DNA from: Gonapodya sp. JEL0774
Taxonomy: Eukaryota > Monoblepharomycota > Monoblepharidomycetes > Monoblepharidales > Gonapodyaceae
Length of the DNA: 64,000 nt
Direction: 5' to 3'
NCBI GenBank assembly: GCA_027604505.1
Contig: JADIIX010000075.1
Coordinates: 9,318 to 73,317 of the forward strand
Under the pieces are notes generated by a model that worked only from the letters and a program-made list of their open reading frames with translations, was not told the DNA's origin and did no database searches. The position numbers and the translations under genes are program-made. This document shows positions 36,991 through 47,593 of the stretch, in pieces. The number at the start of each line of letters is the position of its first letter. Position 1 is the first letter of the stretch.

Positions 36991-37784
36991 CTAGCAATCG
37001 CCGAAGAGATTGAGACGTAAGTTTTATGTGAGGGAAGATTACTTGTTTCCGACGCCCAGTCGATTCCATTCGTGCAGTTATTTGACTCATCTTCACCATC
37101 CAACTCACCCCTCCCCCACCGCCAGTTCCCCCAAGTCTCCCTTTAGGAGTCTTTATTCTAGTTCGATTCATTCGAGAAATACGCAGATCAAAGAACGAAT
37201 CCGTGTTGAAGGTTAAGCCCCCGTCAAGGTGAAGACATCTCCCACACAAGAAAACTTACGCCCTGGAACCCAATGCCCCCTGATCCGCTGCCTTCCAGCC
37301 ATCTTCATGCGCAGATCCTCCGTTTTCGTCCTCAAGATGGCGGTCGACGTTGTACTGAAGCGGAGGTCCAGAGGAAGGACGGAGACATATTTGAAAATGA
37401 CATTGGCGCGTTGGACAGATTGAGAATGCTGAAATTCAGGTTTACACGAGCTCTCACACTGTCAAGTCGGTCTCCTTGCCGCTTGGACATTTCGGATGGC
37501 GAACAAAAAGTTGGCTACAATAATGCGTGTCTTCGTCCCCCAATCTTTCTGTTTGCCACGGCGTAGAACCACGGACTGCAACATTGCTTGGCTTTATTGC
37601 TCCCCAGATTCACTTCGCAGTGTTTTTCCCTCTAGTTTCGGGATCATCGTTCGCCTTCAGGCAATTTGCCCCAAGCAGGCCTACCCCAGGACACCTCCCT
37701 CATAGGTCGACAGAATCCGCCCTCGTTATCCGAAGACTCGGATCCATTCCACCAGTAACTTCAGACACTGAACTACGATATCCA
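36991..37784. other. probable 5' exons of the nucleoporin and spacer
   Basis: The minus strand here holds short exon-like pieces that probably belong to the N-terminus of the Nup50/Nup2-like gene. An Arg/Lys-rich piece near 37130-37170 (MNRTRIKTPKGRLGG) resembles the basic importin-binding segment of this family. On the plus strand an open frame from 37527 runs into the FCP1-like remnant and may be its 5' part. Exact structures are not resolved. Confidence 0.35.
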
Positions 37785-38793
37785 ATGCCAAAGAAAGGGG
37801 CATCGGAAAATGCGCTACCCCAATCGTCCGACACAACTCCACGCATTCTCGTTGTTCTGGACCTCAATGGAACTATTCTCTGTCGCGCTGATAAAGCCAA
37901 ACGGCAACCTTCAGCAAAACGCAATCCGAAACCTCCCGCAGCGGATTCAACCTCAATTCCAAAGCTGTATTCCTGCGACCTTTCTTGGTCCCTTTTCTGG
38001 AGTTTCTTTTGGCGAACTTCCGAGTAGCAGTCTGGACGTCTGCAACGACCAAGAATGCGCTGGGAATGATTTCGGGCATTCCCACACAGTTGGAGTTCAC
38101 CTGGGACCGAACCATGTGCGACCTCGTTGGCAACGCAGCTGATCATGAGTCCAGAAGGACCTCGGAAAGGTGTGGCAGAAGGGTAATACCTGGGAACCAG
38201 TGAGTCTGTCTTTTGTCCATTTGATCCCAGATGCCGAATGGGGCTCAATGAAAACGTTGTTCATCACATATCCGGGATCGACAGCAAAACACCCTCATCG
38301 TTGATGACACTTCGTCAAAATCCGTGTACAATCCTCATAATGCTATTCTCATACCTTCGTACGACGTTTTCGACTGCGGTGAGGGTGAACCCGAGAGGGA
38401 CCCCAACGTGTGCGGATCGCGAGATATTTGAAGGACTTAAAATCGTGGTTTGAGAAAGCTATTGCAGCCGGGGAAACGGCTGACGTCAGAAAGTTCATTG
38501 CGGATAATTTGCTGGACACTTATACTCCGTCTGACATCTTATCGGCGCCATCGGGGCCTCAGTTACACTCCATTGTTTTAATGACAATCCCCCCTAAACC
38601 CAACGCTCCCTTTCTCCACAAGGCTATCTCGACGAACAATAAATGCGTAGTTACGGGTTTGAACTGGCTTCCGGGATGGGGTCCGCAGTCTCCTGGTGAA
38701 GGGAAGAGTGAGGCCAAGCGAGAAAGGAGGAAGTTGCGAAAGGAGAGGAAGAAGTTGATGATGCAAACGGAAAGTGGGAACGTCAGCGCTTAG
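37785..38793 (+). pseudogene. FCP1/NIF-type HAD phosphatase, frame broken three times
   Basis: HAD-family protein with an FCP1-homology (NIF) domain. Recognisable pieces in order: RILVVLDLNGTIL (catalytic motif, with Asn where the second Asp is usual); RPFLVPFLEFLLANFRVAVW followed by TSATTKNALGMI; VQKDLGKVWQKGNTWEP; then, after an intron of about 89 nt ending at GACAG (38284), QNTLIVDDTSSKSVYNPHNA and RYLKDLKSWFEKAI with a Lys/Arg-rich tail. These pieces lie in different frames. Shifts near 37965-37972, 38143-38150 and 38400-38410 each correspond to one missing base and leave no room for an intron. A TAG follows at 38791-38793, beyond which the same frame stays open with a Lys-rich stretch to 38991. 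Either a decaying gene or sequence errors. The start at 37785 is tentative. Confidence 0.65.
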
Positions 38794-38934
38794 GAAACCA
38801 GTGACGGAGGGGAGAAAGATGAAGCACAGGGTTTGGAGTCAACCTCGAAGGTTAAGAAATCAAGGAAGAAGAAGAAATCGGAACAGGCCGGTGATGCAAA
38901 GAATGTTGAGGGTGGCACGCCAGACGATGCTGCT

Positions 38935-39510
38935 GCAGATTCTTCAACCGTCGGAAGTGTGGAAAGCGCATTCGCAATATTCGCAATATGAGGGAAATAC
39001 CGATAGGATCGAGATTTTGGGTGAGATCAAGGTGAGAGAGGTTACTTCGTCTCATTATTCGTAATTGTCTTTTTATCTCACCGAACTATCTGAAATTCCA
39101 AAGATTTGTCACATGGGACAGAAAGTGGTTTGTTATGGAACACAGCTTTGAGATTCGAAAGGGGACTATTGTCTATGCTATTGGGTATGTATCCGGTCTG
39201 CGTCCTCCGGTACGTGAATGACGGTCTAACTTCGCCCTAACTTCCCATTAGCCACGCCCGAATGGTTGTCAAGCGCCTCGACCGCCGCACAGTCCCACCT
39301 GCTGAAGTTGTGCGGGCTATTGGCCTGCCAGAGTCGAAAATCGACCGTGTGATCCCCGATCGTTGCAAATCAGTCCTTCAGGCGGAGCGGGCCTTGGAGA
39401 TGCATGGAGAGGAAGACATGCTGGCGAAGGGAGCAAAGAAAGAAGACCTTGCGGGCGAACGGAAACTACTTGAGGGAGTAAGCGAAGATTGCTACGTACA
39501 TTGTGCATAA
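38935..39510 (+). pseudogene. C-terminal half of a hotdog (4HBT-like) thioesterase
   Basis: Three pieces join in phase: about 38935-39031, 39104-39184, 39252-39510. They encode REIPIGSRFWVRSRFVTWDR, KWFVMEHSFEIRKGTIVYAI, GHARMVVKRLDRRTVPPAEV and a charged C-terminal helix ending CYVHCA. This matches the second half of THEM6/4HBT_2-like thioesterase domains (the strand pair around WDxKWFxxEHxF and RRTVPP). The first half, which carries the HxxMNNxRY-type helix and catalytic region, is not found upstream in any frame; the space is taken by the broken phosphatase tail. A 9-bp tandem duplication (ATTCGCAAT twice) lies at its upstream edge near 38970. Most likely a truncated remnant; an unrecognised distant exon cannot be excluded. 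Confidence 0.5.
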
Positions 39511-39710
39511 TGTAGAGTTGAGTAAACTGGACATAAGCCATTAGGTTTGGCTCGACAGTTCTCCCGAATGTTCACTTTTGTTTATGATTACTGTAAGAAG
39601 GGAAAAAATTACAATTGTAAACGAAAAACTATCAGAGGTGACGTTCTGAACGATTGAGTGGTTATATTGTGGTATGCTTGTATGAAGGCCGTGAAGACTC
39701 ATGGTAGAAC

Positions 39711-42523
39711 TCAATTTATGGACAATCCACTAGTCATCTCCGCCACCCTGGCGAGAGCTATGTCCACCATCTCCTCTGATCCACTCAATTGTTCAAGGCC
39801 TGCCCCCAGCATTCCATCCGCTTCAAACAACTCCGGGCCGCCGATTGCTGCCGCTTCACAGTTGGTGTTGGGTTTGTCAGAGGGAGCGAGAGATGGTGGG
39901 AGTTCGCGGCGTCCACTGGCTGCAGCAGCGAGGTGCAGAAAGATTTCCGACTGTCGCTCAGCCACCCACGTGAGCAATCGGTCTGAATTCACAGGATCCT
40001 GAATTATTGCAGTGTGCAGGCGTTCGATGAGATGGGCAGCGCCTGTGACCGTAATTGCTGATTAAGTGAGAAGAAAACAGTTCTCGCTTTGATCATTCTT
40101 ACCAAGTCCACGGTTCCATGTGCGCCCGAGGGCACGCAATGCTCGGATGGCAGTTGCAATCTGAAGCCTCGTCTGCATGATGAACTCCATGGCTACTCTG
40201 CGATGCCCGAGGGGAGAGTTTTCCGCACCAGAAGTGTCATCGAGACTGTTGAGATTTGATGCTTTTGCTGAGCTTGTACTTCTCAGAACCTCTTGAATGG
40301 CGAATAGAATGGTGATCGTGCTCATTCCGACTGATCGAGATTTCGGTGGGAAACAAATGGTGGGTTGACACCGTCAGCTCAGAACAAAACAGACGATCAA
40401 ACTTACGACTGAAACCCCAGGCACCAGATGCGTAGTGAGCCAGCAACCCATCCCCGTGAATCTCCATGAACACGTGCAGTGCTGTTAACCCATCTCTACT
40501 ACGGTCCAGGCATGTAACAAATGCGGGACTCCCCATCCACGCGGCAATGAAAGATTTTGGGTTCGTCCCTTCAGGATTTCCGAGCTCCGCAGTGCTCCCA
40601 GTTACGCCGAATGTTCCATTACTTCCGCCGCCTCTGTTCACGTTGAGTGGAGCCAGTGGAGCGTTCCAGTACGCACTCAAGAAGTGATACTGAATAAAAA
40701 GCATAAGCGCCCATGGGAGAGCCGCGATGTCTGGATGTGGAAGTTGAGGTTGGCTTCCATTCGCGTTGGTCGTAGGTGTTCCCGGTTGTGGAACGTTCAG
40801 CGAAGCATGAAAGCGGGAATACCATGTCGCCGTGGCATCTAAGGCCTCACTGTTAAGCGTAACCGCCTTTCGCAGAGAGAGTGGAAGTGGTCGGCCGGCA
40901 AACCAAGCGGGAGAAGGGGTGGAGAATATACCTCGACGAGAGCAGTGTTGTCGCTGAACCAGAAAAGGACACAGCACCAACATTGAAAGGAGTGTGTTTT
41001 CCGATAACTTAACCCGATCACACACACAAATTCCAGAATTTTCCCCATGCAGAAAACTTCCAGCGCCGCAGCCAAAGCTTGTCTTCCAACTGGAAGGGCA
41101 CGCGTCTGAGAAATAGGCCAAGTTTCCTCGTCGTAAAAATTTTCCAAAGTCGGACCTGGTATGGGCGATCCCGATGCCGAGAGCAAATGAACTGGGTAGT
41201 TAAGAGGGACTGAACCAGTATCTGTTTCTGGCGATTCACCAAACCAAAGAGAGTCGTGCGCGGGTCTCACGGAAACAAAGAAACTTGTTTTCGGTTTTAC
41301 TCAAAAGTTGCAGAAACAGAGAAGAACTCACAGGTGCAGCCCTGCAATTTCTTCGTAAGCAATTCCAGAAGGACAATTATGCCATGCTGCAAGCATGCGA
41401 TCGAATAGTCCAACAATCCACGCTGTACGGCGAGCTTCTTCCATGATAATCCAGGTCCAACTTGTTTGTGCATTATTGGTGTTACAGATTCCTGTAACCC
41501 CACTCATAGAGCTAAGAGCCCGAAATCCTCCAACGGCTGCGGCGACAACTGCCGCAAACCACTCGAAACGCTCATCGTGAATACACTGAGCTGCAAAGTG
41601 AAGAAGAGTTTGGATGGAGGGGAGAGATGCCGGCTGTGACAGGATAATCGGAATCAGGCGCCCGGCGTATGAGAACAGGGTACGACGGACGCCCTTCTGA
41701 ACAGCGCGCGAAGGATGGAAACCGCATGCAACTGTGAGCATACTACATACAGACAAAGCCAATTAACGCCTTGAATTGGCGTCGTCCGTCTCGTTAACAC
41801 CTAGTGGTGGGCACTCGCCTAAACATAAGAGCTGGGTTCCTTGCGTGTCCTGTCGCATAGAACCGCCCCTGATGAACGCAGGTAAAATTTCGCGAGAATG
41901 TTCGAAAATAAAGCGCCAAGAGTTCATTGAATTGATCCACGTCGGGCAAGGGGGGTAAGTCGTCGAAGACGGAAACTTCCGACGTGGGCCTAGTGACATG
42001 GAAAGGCGCCAGAGACGGAAAGTCGTCAACGAGGTGTAATCCATCCGATATATCTTGCGTGAACATCGCTTGTACCGCCGCTTGAGCGGCTTGCTCGTAT
42101 GCAGAGCAGTTCGGGGTGGAGACAAATCGAAGCGCTAGCGTTGTTTGAGGATTTTGTAATGCAGGCGATCGAATAGCACTAGACTTGACCATGGGCTCGA
42201 TGTTTTCTTGGGCAGCGTCCGATGAATTGCCATTTCCTTGCGATAAACGATTTCGGTCCCCCTTCGACAATGCTGCTTTTATGGGTCGACCGACGCTGCG
42301 ATTGGACACTTTGTGATGAGTTTCCGGACCAGCGATGATCTTTTTAGACTGTGATGGAAGTCCAAGCAGAGCTTCAAGACGTGCTATTCGTTCCACGGGC
42401 CTGCAAGAGTCGAGGTCGTTTGTACACGGTTCAGTTCCTGCTGAATCAACGTCGCGGGATAAGATACCTCTTAGCTTTCGAAGATCGAGCCTTCGAATCA
42501 TCGGGCAAAGGCTTTTCAGGCAT
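39711..42523 (-). CDS. fungal_trans-domain regulator lacking a Zn2Cys6 cluster
   Basis: Seven exons give 797 aa with consistent phase throughout: 42468-42523, 41819-42400, 41332-41742, 41028-41265, 40407-40953, 40103-40330, 39711-40042. The N-terminus MPEKPLPDDSKARSSKAKR is basic and runs straight into a short coiled coil (PVERIARLEALLGLPSQSKK), the arrangement normally found directly after a Zn2Cys6 cluster, but no Cys cluster is encoded. The fungal-specific transcription factor domain follows: FNELLALYFRTFSRNFTCVH, LTVACGFHPSRAVQKG, WTWIIMEEARRTAWIVGLFD, RGIFSTPSPAWFAGRPLPL. The second intron uses a GC donor (TTTAG|GCGAGT; 41743-41818). Possibly a cofactor-like paralog that does not bind DNA itself, or the true first exon lies further upstream. 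Confidence 0.82.
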
Positions 42524-43253
42524 TCTTCATCGTCGAAAATGCATGATTTAGTTTGAAAGTTGCGTTTCTATGAACCGGTTCGGCTCTCTATACGTCATTT
42601 ACAAGGACCTGGCAAAACTTCAGTTTCAAAATATTTACGAATGCAGTTGCAGAGGCAAGCTCTATGATACACTTTAGTGGCGTAACTGCCCCTGTATCTC
42701 TTCCGGGCTCCATCCAGGCTCTCAAAAATGCCCTCATTGCGATTGCACTTCCCTCATTGATGGAGATGCTGGAAGTGGAGGGTCCTGATGAGACGTTGGA
42801 GCAATGAAATTGACGACGACGACGGAAGCTTGTTCCAGGATCTTGTTGAAGCCTGCTTTGGCTCAACGCAAAGAATGCCACATTTGACTCGAATGCACGT
42901 AACCATGTTTGCAATGGGCAACTCGCAATAATAATTACATAAGTCACTAGAATTTAAGTGGAAAAGTAACCCCCTGAGCTACTTTTTTCTTGAGCACGCC
43001 TGACACGGATTTAAGACAATAACTTAAGTCGCGGCTTAATTTAACTTTGGAACCCACAAGTAATATACGATGTAAATTTCATGCACATGCAGCTTGGACT
43101 CTGCCAAACGCAATTTGAGCACGTTGAGGGAAGCTGAATCCACATAAAACAACTAACAAACATCTCCAACATCATGGCCATTTACCAGGCCGGGTATCAT
43201 ATCAGACAATGTACATAACAGTGGTATGCTGCTGAAGCCCACGTCAGTGCAAC
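42524..43253. other. intergenic between two minus-strand genes
   Basis: About 730 nt. A 119-codon minus-strand frame (42588-42947) shows no motif and no zinc-cluster-like cysteines. The right part is AT-richer and probably contains the 3' end of the AC40 transcript. Confidence 0.4.
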
Positions 43254-44885
43254 TTATCGTCCCCCCGTGCCCATCCTCCATTCTCCTAACTTCTCCTTGG
43301 CTGTCTCGCATTTTTTCCTCAGAATTTTGATTGCCTCCGTGAGGAGTACCGGAGCAGTTACCGCACCAGCAGACTCAACCGTGACTGCGTGTCAGCAATG
43401 CACGTCCACAGGCGGGGTAAATTGGATGGGAGTTGGTCGAGTTGATCAAATCGAACGCACACCGCTCAGCCCCCACAACTTCCCTAACTCACAAATGAAA
43501 TGATCTCTCATCCTCCCGAGTACCACCTTTTCCTCAAGTTCTGGATGCCTTAGGACTTCCCTGCTCACGGTATCTTTCCTTGGGTTCACCACTCTGGCTG
43601 TCCTCAATCCTGTCGCAGGATCCACGTAGACTTCCGCTACACCCTCGGGAAAACACGAGACAAACTTGTCGGCAAGATCGCCAGTGATGGGTTGAGTAAT
43701 GGTGATGGAGGGAAGGAGGCGGTAGGAGGCAGTTGCTGCCGTCGATAGCAAATTAAGATTATACGGATGCAAGTAAAAGGGTGACGCCAAGGCAGAAGAA
43801 CGAGAAAAGCGATGATTCTTCTACTACGTACCTACAGGGGAATATTTCGCGTGATCCTTCCCTTGTCCCTTTTCCGCGTGGCACTCGAGCTGAATCATCT
43901 GACCCGGTCTCATCTTCACCAACAAAATATCGTCATGGACCATACCAACCCCATTTTCTCCCAATTCTCGAGCTTGGTCTCCTTGAGGCTCCCATTTCAG
44001 TTGGCTGCTATAGACGGAGGAGTTGACGTAGAGATCTTCGGGAACCACTGCATCTTTGGGAGGATTCGACGCCGCGGTACATTTTACATTGAGACGGAAA
44101 ACGAGGGTATTTTGGTCGGATGGGATGTCTCCGGGAACTGGTTGCGCAGCATCATGTGAGGGAATGGAATAACAACGCATTCTGTTGGTGAATTAGCAAA
44201 TGCCCGATATCCCGTGTCCGCTTCAGTGACTTGAAGACCGACACCAAGAATTGCGGTGACAACTTCAGAATTTCCGTATTGTGATACCTGAACGTCGAAC
44301 GTTTCGAATCAAATGTGGTTGACAATTCTCCTAGACCGCAAGAAGCGTTAACGTCCAGCCAAGACCAGTTGTCCATCGTCGTTAGTAGTTATGCTAGTCA
44401 CAGAACATCTTCCAAATCTCAAGAAAATTGGCTCTTTTGGGGCCTATTCATCTTGCCCACAGACTTCCGACATCCGGTGCACCGTCAAACGAACCTTTAT
44501 AGTGAAATTTCGCCGGATTCGCCCTAATCGGTAGCATTCCCAATCGTTGCGCCAGAATCTCGTCATGCATTATGCTAGTATTGTTGCTGATGAACACTTG
44601 TTCGATCGCCATTGTGGGAACCTCAGCGATCATGATTCTTCGAAAAGCGTTCGCGAATGCGGCGTCAATGCCGACCATGTCAAACTCCATCGTCATTTGG
44701 TCGGGTGAGATGTACGTTATCTCGAAGTGGAATCCCTCCTTGAAGGCATCCAGAGACCAAGAAAGATCCTCCCCCGCGTAAGATCCAGGGAATTCGGTTG
44801 AGCTGACGTTGGAAACATGTGTGCGGGAAACCAGGACGTTTTTCCTAAGGAAAGACGCACGTTGCTCGGAGGGGAGGTGGTTCAT
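43254..44885 (-). CDS. RPC40: DNA-directed RNA polymerase I and III subunit AC40 (RPAC1)
   Basis: Alpha-like subunit shared by RNA polymerases I and III, paired with AC19 in polymerase assembly. Four exons (44495-44885, 43832-44137, 43493-43735, 43254-43384) give 356 aa in consistent phase, close to the family's usual size. Signatures: [107 protein letters not shown], and at the C-terminus [20 protein letters not shown]. The first intron is long for this window (357 nt) and could hide a small exon. The last exon was found only through the phase-1 junction HFI-F-TVES. Confidence 0.94.
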
Positions 44886-45053
44886 ATTTGAATTCGAGAT
44901 GGGAGAGGGAAAGGTGAAGATCGGAGCTCAAAATGACCGTCTGCACAGAAGAAAATATCGCACTTCCACTTTCGGCACTTTCCACTCCGCAAACAAACTG
45001 TTCTATTTGTATTGTATATGTATGTCTAAGATATCTTTCTTTGCCTTGTTCTT

Positions 45054-46920
45054 CTACTTACCACATTCTTTAGTCCATGCTGCGTCGGTTATCCGCACCC
45101 CTTTAACACCCTCCAAAAAGGCTTCGAGAGTACACGTCGCCGGATCCGACGGATGGTGCTGAGGAGGAGCGGCACAGTATGGTAAGTTGAGCGGTCGCTT
45201 GTTGTGGAGCAGACGGACATAGTGGCGGGGTGTTGGGGTCTGGAAAAATGCAGACATCCAAGACGGGGACTGGCTGGTGGTTTGATTCGTCTCTTCAAAA
45301 AGCTCCAACACAATCTGCAGCGAGCGGAATAGTTGTGGTGCGACACTTGTTCAGTCAAGACATCATTACACGCTCACATGGTTTGCAAATTCTGGCCATT
45401 TGCCATCCCACGCCTTGAGAGCAAATAACAGCGGTCCAAGAGTCCTGCACAACGAAATGGGACGAAACATAGTCAAAATTGTATTCCTTTAAGTCTTCGC
45501 TTTAGTATCCACTGCCTCCGAGTACTCACGTGTCGTGCCCACTCCACACAGCGAGTTTCGCGGACTCCCTGCCGGTTGCTGCAGTGTTCTTGACCTTTCG
45601 CTCCATCCGTCCCGCAATTCGATCGATCAAGCGACCCATCGCCAAACGCTGTACTTGTTCGGAAAATCCAAATGGCTGACACACATAATAATCATTTGGT
45701 CACATGCGTTGACGAAACCCGGATCGGACCTGCACCAAAAGAGCTACCGCACCTCGTAGAACATTTGCGCATACTCATCTCCGAGTGCTTTTGTCGACTT
45801 CTCCGTCATGCCGGCCAATGGCCCGGCACCCTCCGCGAGCATACACGTCGACACGTCATAAGCGTCCAAATGTGAAATGGGTTTCACCCCATCGTATGCG
45901 ATAGGAGAACCCTGAGGCAGGAACATGGGATACTGTCGTTCGATTTCACGGAGGCGGGGGGAGACGCGGGGTAGTTGGGCGGCTTTGAAGTCTTCCACGA
46001 GATTATTAAGGAGACTGCAGTTAGTGGTGTTGGGATAGTGGAATTCCGAAGTGTGGGGTCGTATGTGAAGGCGAAAGTTTGCATTGGGACTTCGATGGGC
46101 AGAAGGATAGAGGCCGGCAATCTGTCCTTGATGGGATGTTGGCAAGACGAATAGGTCGGTGGGGTGTGGGCAAGACGAATGTGTCACTAACGTCAAAATG
46201 TGTGGACTCGCAACGTCGCTATGCTCTTGATCTGCTTTGCTTACAAGATACTGCGCAGATTCAATTGTCCTCGCAATGTCTGAGCTGGCCACGTGCAGGA
46301 TATGGGGGTCCTCAAACTTCTCCGGGAGGAAACCGAGTCGTGTCACATATACATCACGCAAGTATCTGCCGACGGAGAGGAGCTGCCGCTTCCCTGTGTC
46401 CGTAAGTTGACCCAAGTCACTAATGGAGGTGAAGGAGCGATGTTATGGTAGGGAAAAGGGAGGAATATGGGGGTCAATCAATACCATTCGCCCTGATTCC
46501 TCTCCTTGGTCAAGTGTTTGAATCCATCCGAACTTTCATGTCCCGACTCGTGAAACTCCGCACCCTGCTCGCTGTATACCGTGTGTACCGGCATGGGCTG
46601 CTCGTGCCGTGGAAAGAGCATCGACGGAGGCGCTGGAAAACGGTCCTTCAGCTCCTTCGAAAGTAACCGCTCGTGAAGTTGGGGTGAGAGAGCGCAAGAT
46701 TGCAGAAAAATGCTGGAGGTAAACCATTTGTAGACGTCCGGAGTGATCGGGGTACGTGCTCCTGTAATGGCGATGGCGATTGGGAAGGTGAAGAGCGTTG
46801 GGCTTGCAGGGAGGTCACGGAGAATGATTTCTCACCATGCCTGTGAACAATTTGTACCAACTTCAATCTCAAGCTGGGATCATAGCTTACAGTTGAAGAT
46901 GGAGAGCTGCTTGCGCTCAT
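45054..46920 (-). CDS. histidine acid phosphatase (lysophosphatidic acid phosphatase-like)
   Basis: Branch 2 histidine phosphatase. Splicing at 46836/46761 (phase 1) creates the catalytic motif VQIVHRHGARTPITP. Downstream are GQLTDTGKRQLLSVGRYLR, LHVASSDIARTIESAQYL (the conserved region normally RxxDxxRTxxSAQ), RPHTSEFHYPNTTNC, the proton-donor motif LAVWSGHDTTLGPLLFAL and a C-terminal NLPYCAAPPQHHPSDPATCT. Resolved exons: 46836-46920, 46485-46761, 46245-46419, then from about 46111 to about 45750, one ending in SGHDT near 45535, and last exons ending at TAG 45054-45056. The ATG at 46920 was chosen as the nearest to the catalytic motif; no clear signal peptide follows it, so a cytosolic, mitochondrial or lysosomal-type location is open. 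ACP6-like proteins hydrolyse lysophosphatidic acid; the substrate here is inference. Confidence 0.88.
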
Positions 46921-47593
46921 CTGTGTGTGGTAGGAATAGAGAGATGGACGAGTGCCGAGGAGTTCACACATATTGGTTGGCAAATCAAACCCCTTTCTCT
47001 CAAATTTCGCGTATTTTTCTCCCTGACTGGGAACCAAACTGGGTCCCTACATGGATCTCCGTGAACACAATACTCGTTCGACTCCAGCCCCCTTTCTCCA
47101 CTCGGGATATACGCCTGTTTCCGCACCCTCCCCCATGTTCCCTCTCCCCACTGCGTAGCGTTGGATTGCTGGTTGCCAACTCAAGTAGCACCGGACTTCT
47201 CAGCCGGGCCTGCAGTCTGGATTGTCTTTGATCCTGTCCCGGACTCGCAAACGAGATTTACGTAGGTTCATACGGTGTCGCACGCCCCCGAGACAACTCA
47301 ACACCATGGACGACAAACCTGCACTGGAGATTTCTAAGACGGTGCCGCATGTTTTGTGAAATTTACGAATGGAGAAAATTCTTTCCTGGCTCATAGAGAG
47401 TAACTAGCAGCTTGAGCGCCGCGTACGTGAAGTGGACCAAGCCCATCGAACCGGTACTTGGTGAAAACGGTCAGATAGGACATTATTTGTATTAGTTGTG
47501 TGAGACCCTCTAGTGCCCAGCCCGCCGGTCCGGCAACCGCGTGAGCTGTGTGTGGGACACGTAATCCCTCAGAAAATCTCAAGATCTGGAGTC
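46921..47593. other. divergent intergenic region
   Basis: Lies between the 5' ends of the acid phosphatase (minus) and the membrane protein (plus), so it should contain both promoters. Contains a C/T-rich stretch near 47090-47150. No specific element identified. Confidence 0.35.

Noticed and set aside
38143-38154. Programmed ribosomal frameshift in the FCP1-like gene
   Set aside because: There is no slippery heptamer or obvious downstream structure, and three separate shifts in one gene are not the pattern of programmed frameshifting.
38196-38230. 35-nt intron in the FCP1-like remnant ending at TTGATCCCAG
   Set aside because: Too short, and it leads to a stop. The acceptor at GACAG (38284) keeps phase and gives QNTLIVDDTSSK.
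42588-42947. Minus-strand frame upstream of the zinc-cluster-less regulator as its missing Zn2Cys6 exon
   Set aside because: Its cysteines do not follow the C-X2-C-X6-C pattern, and no splice join to the regulator's first exon was found.
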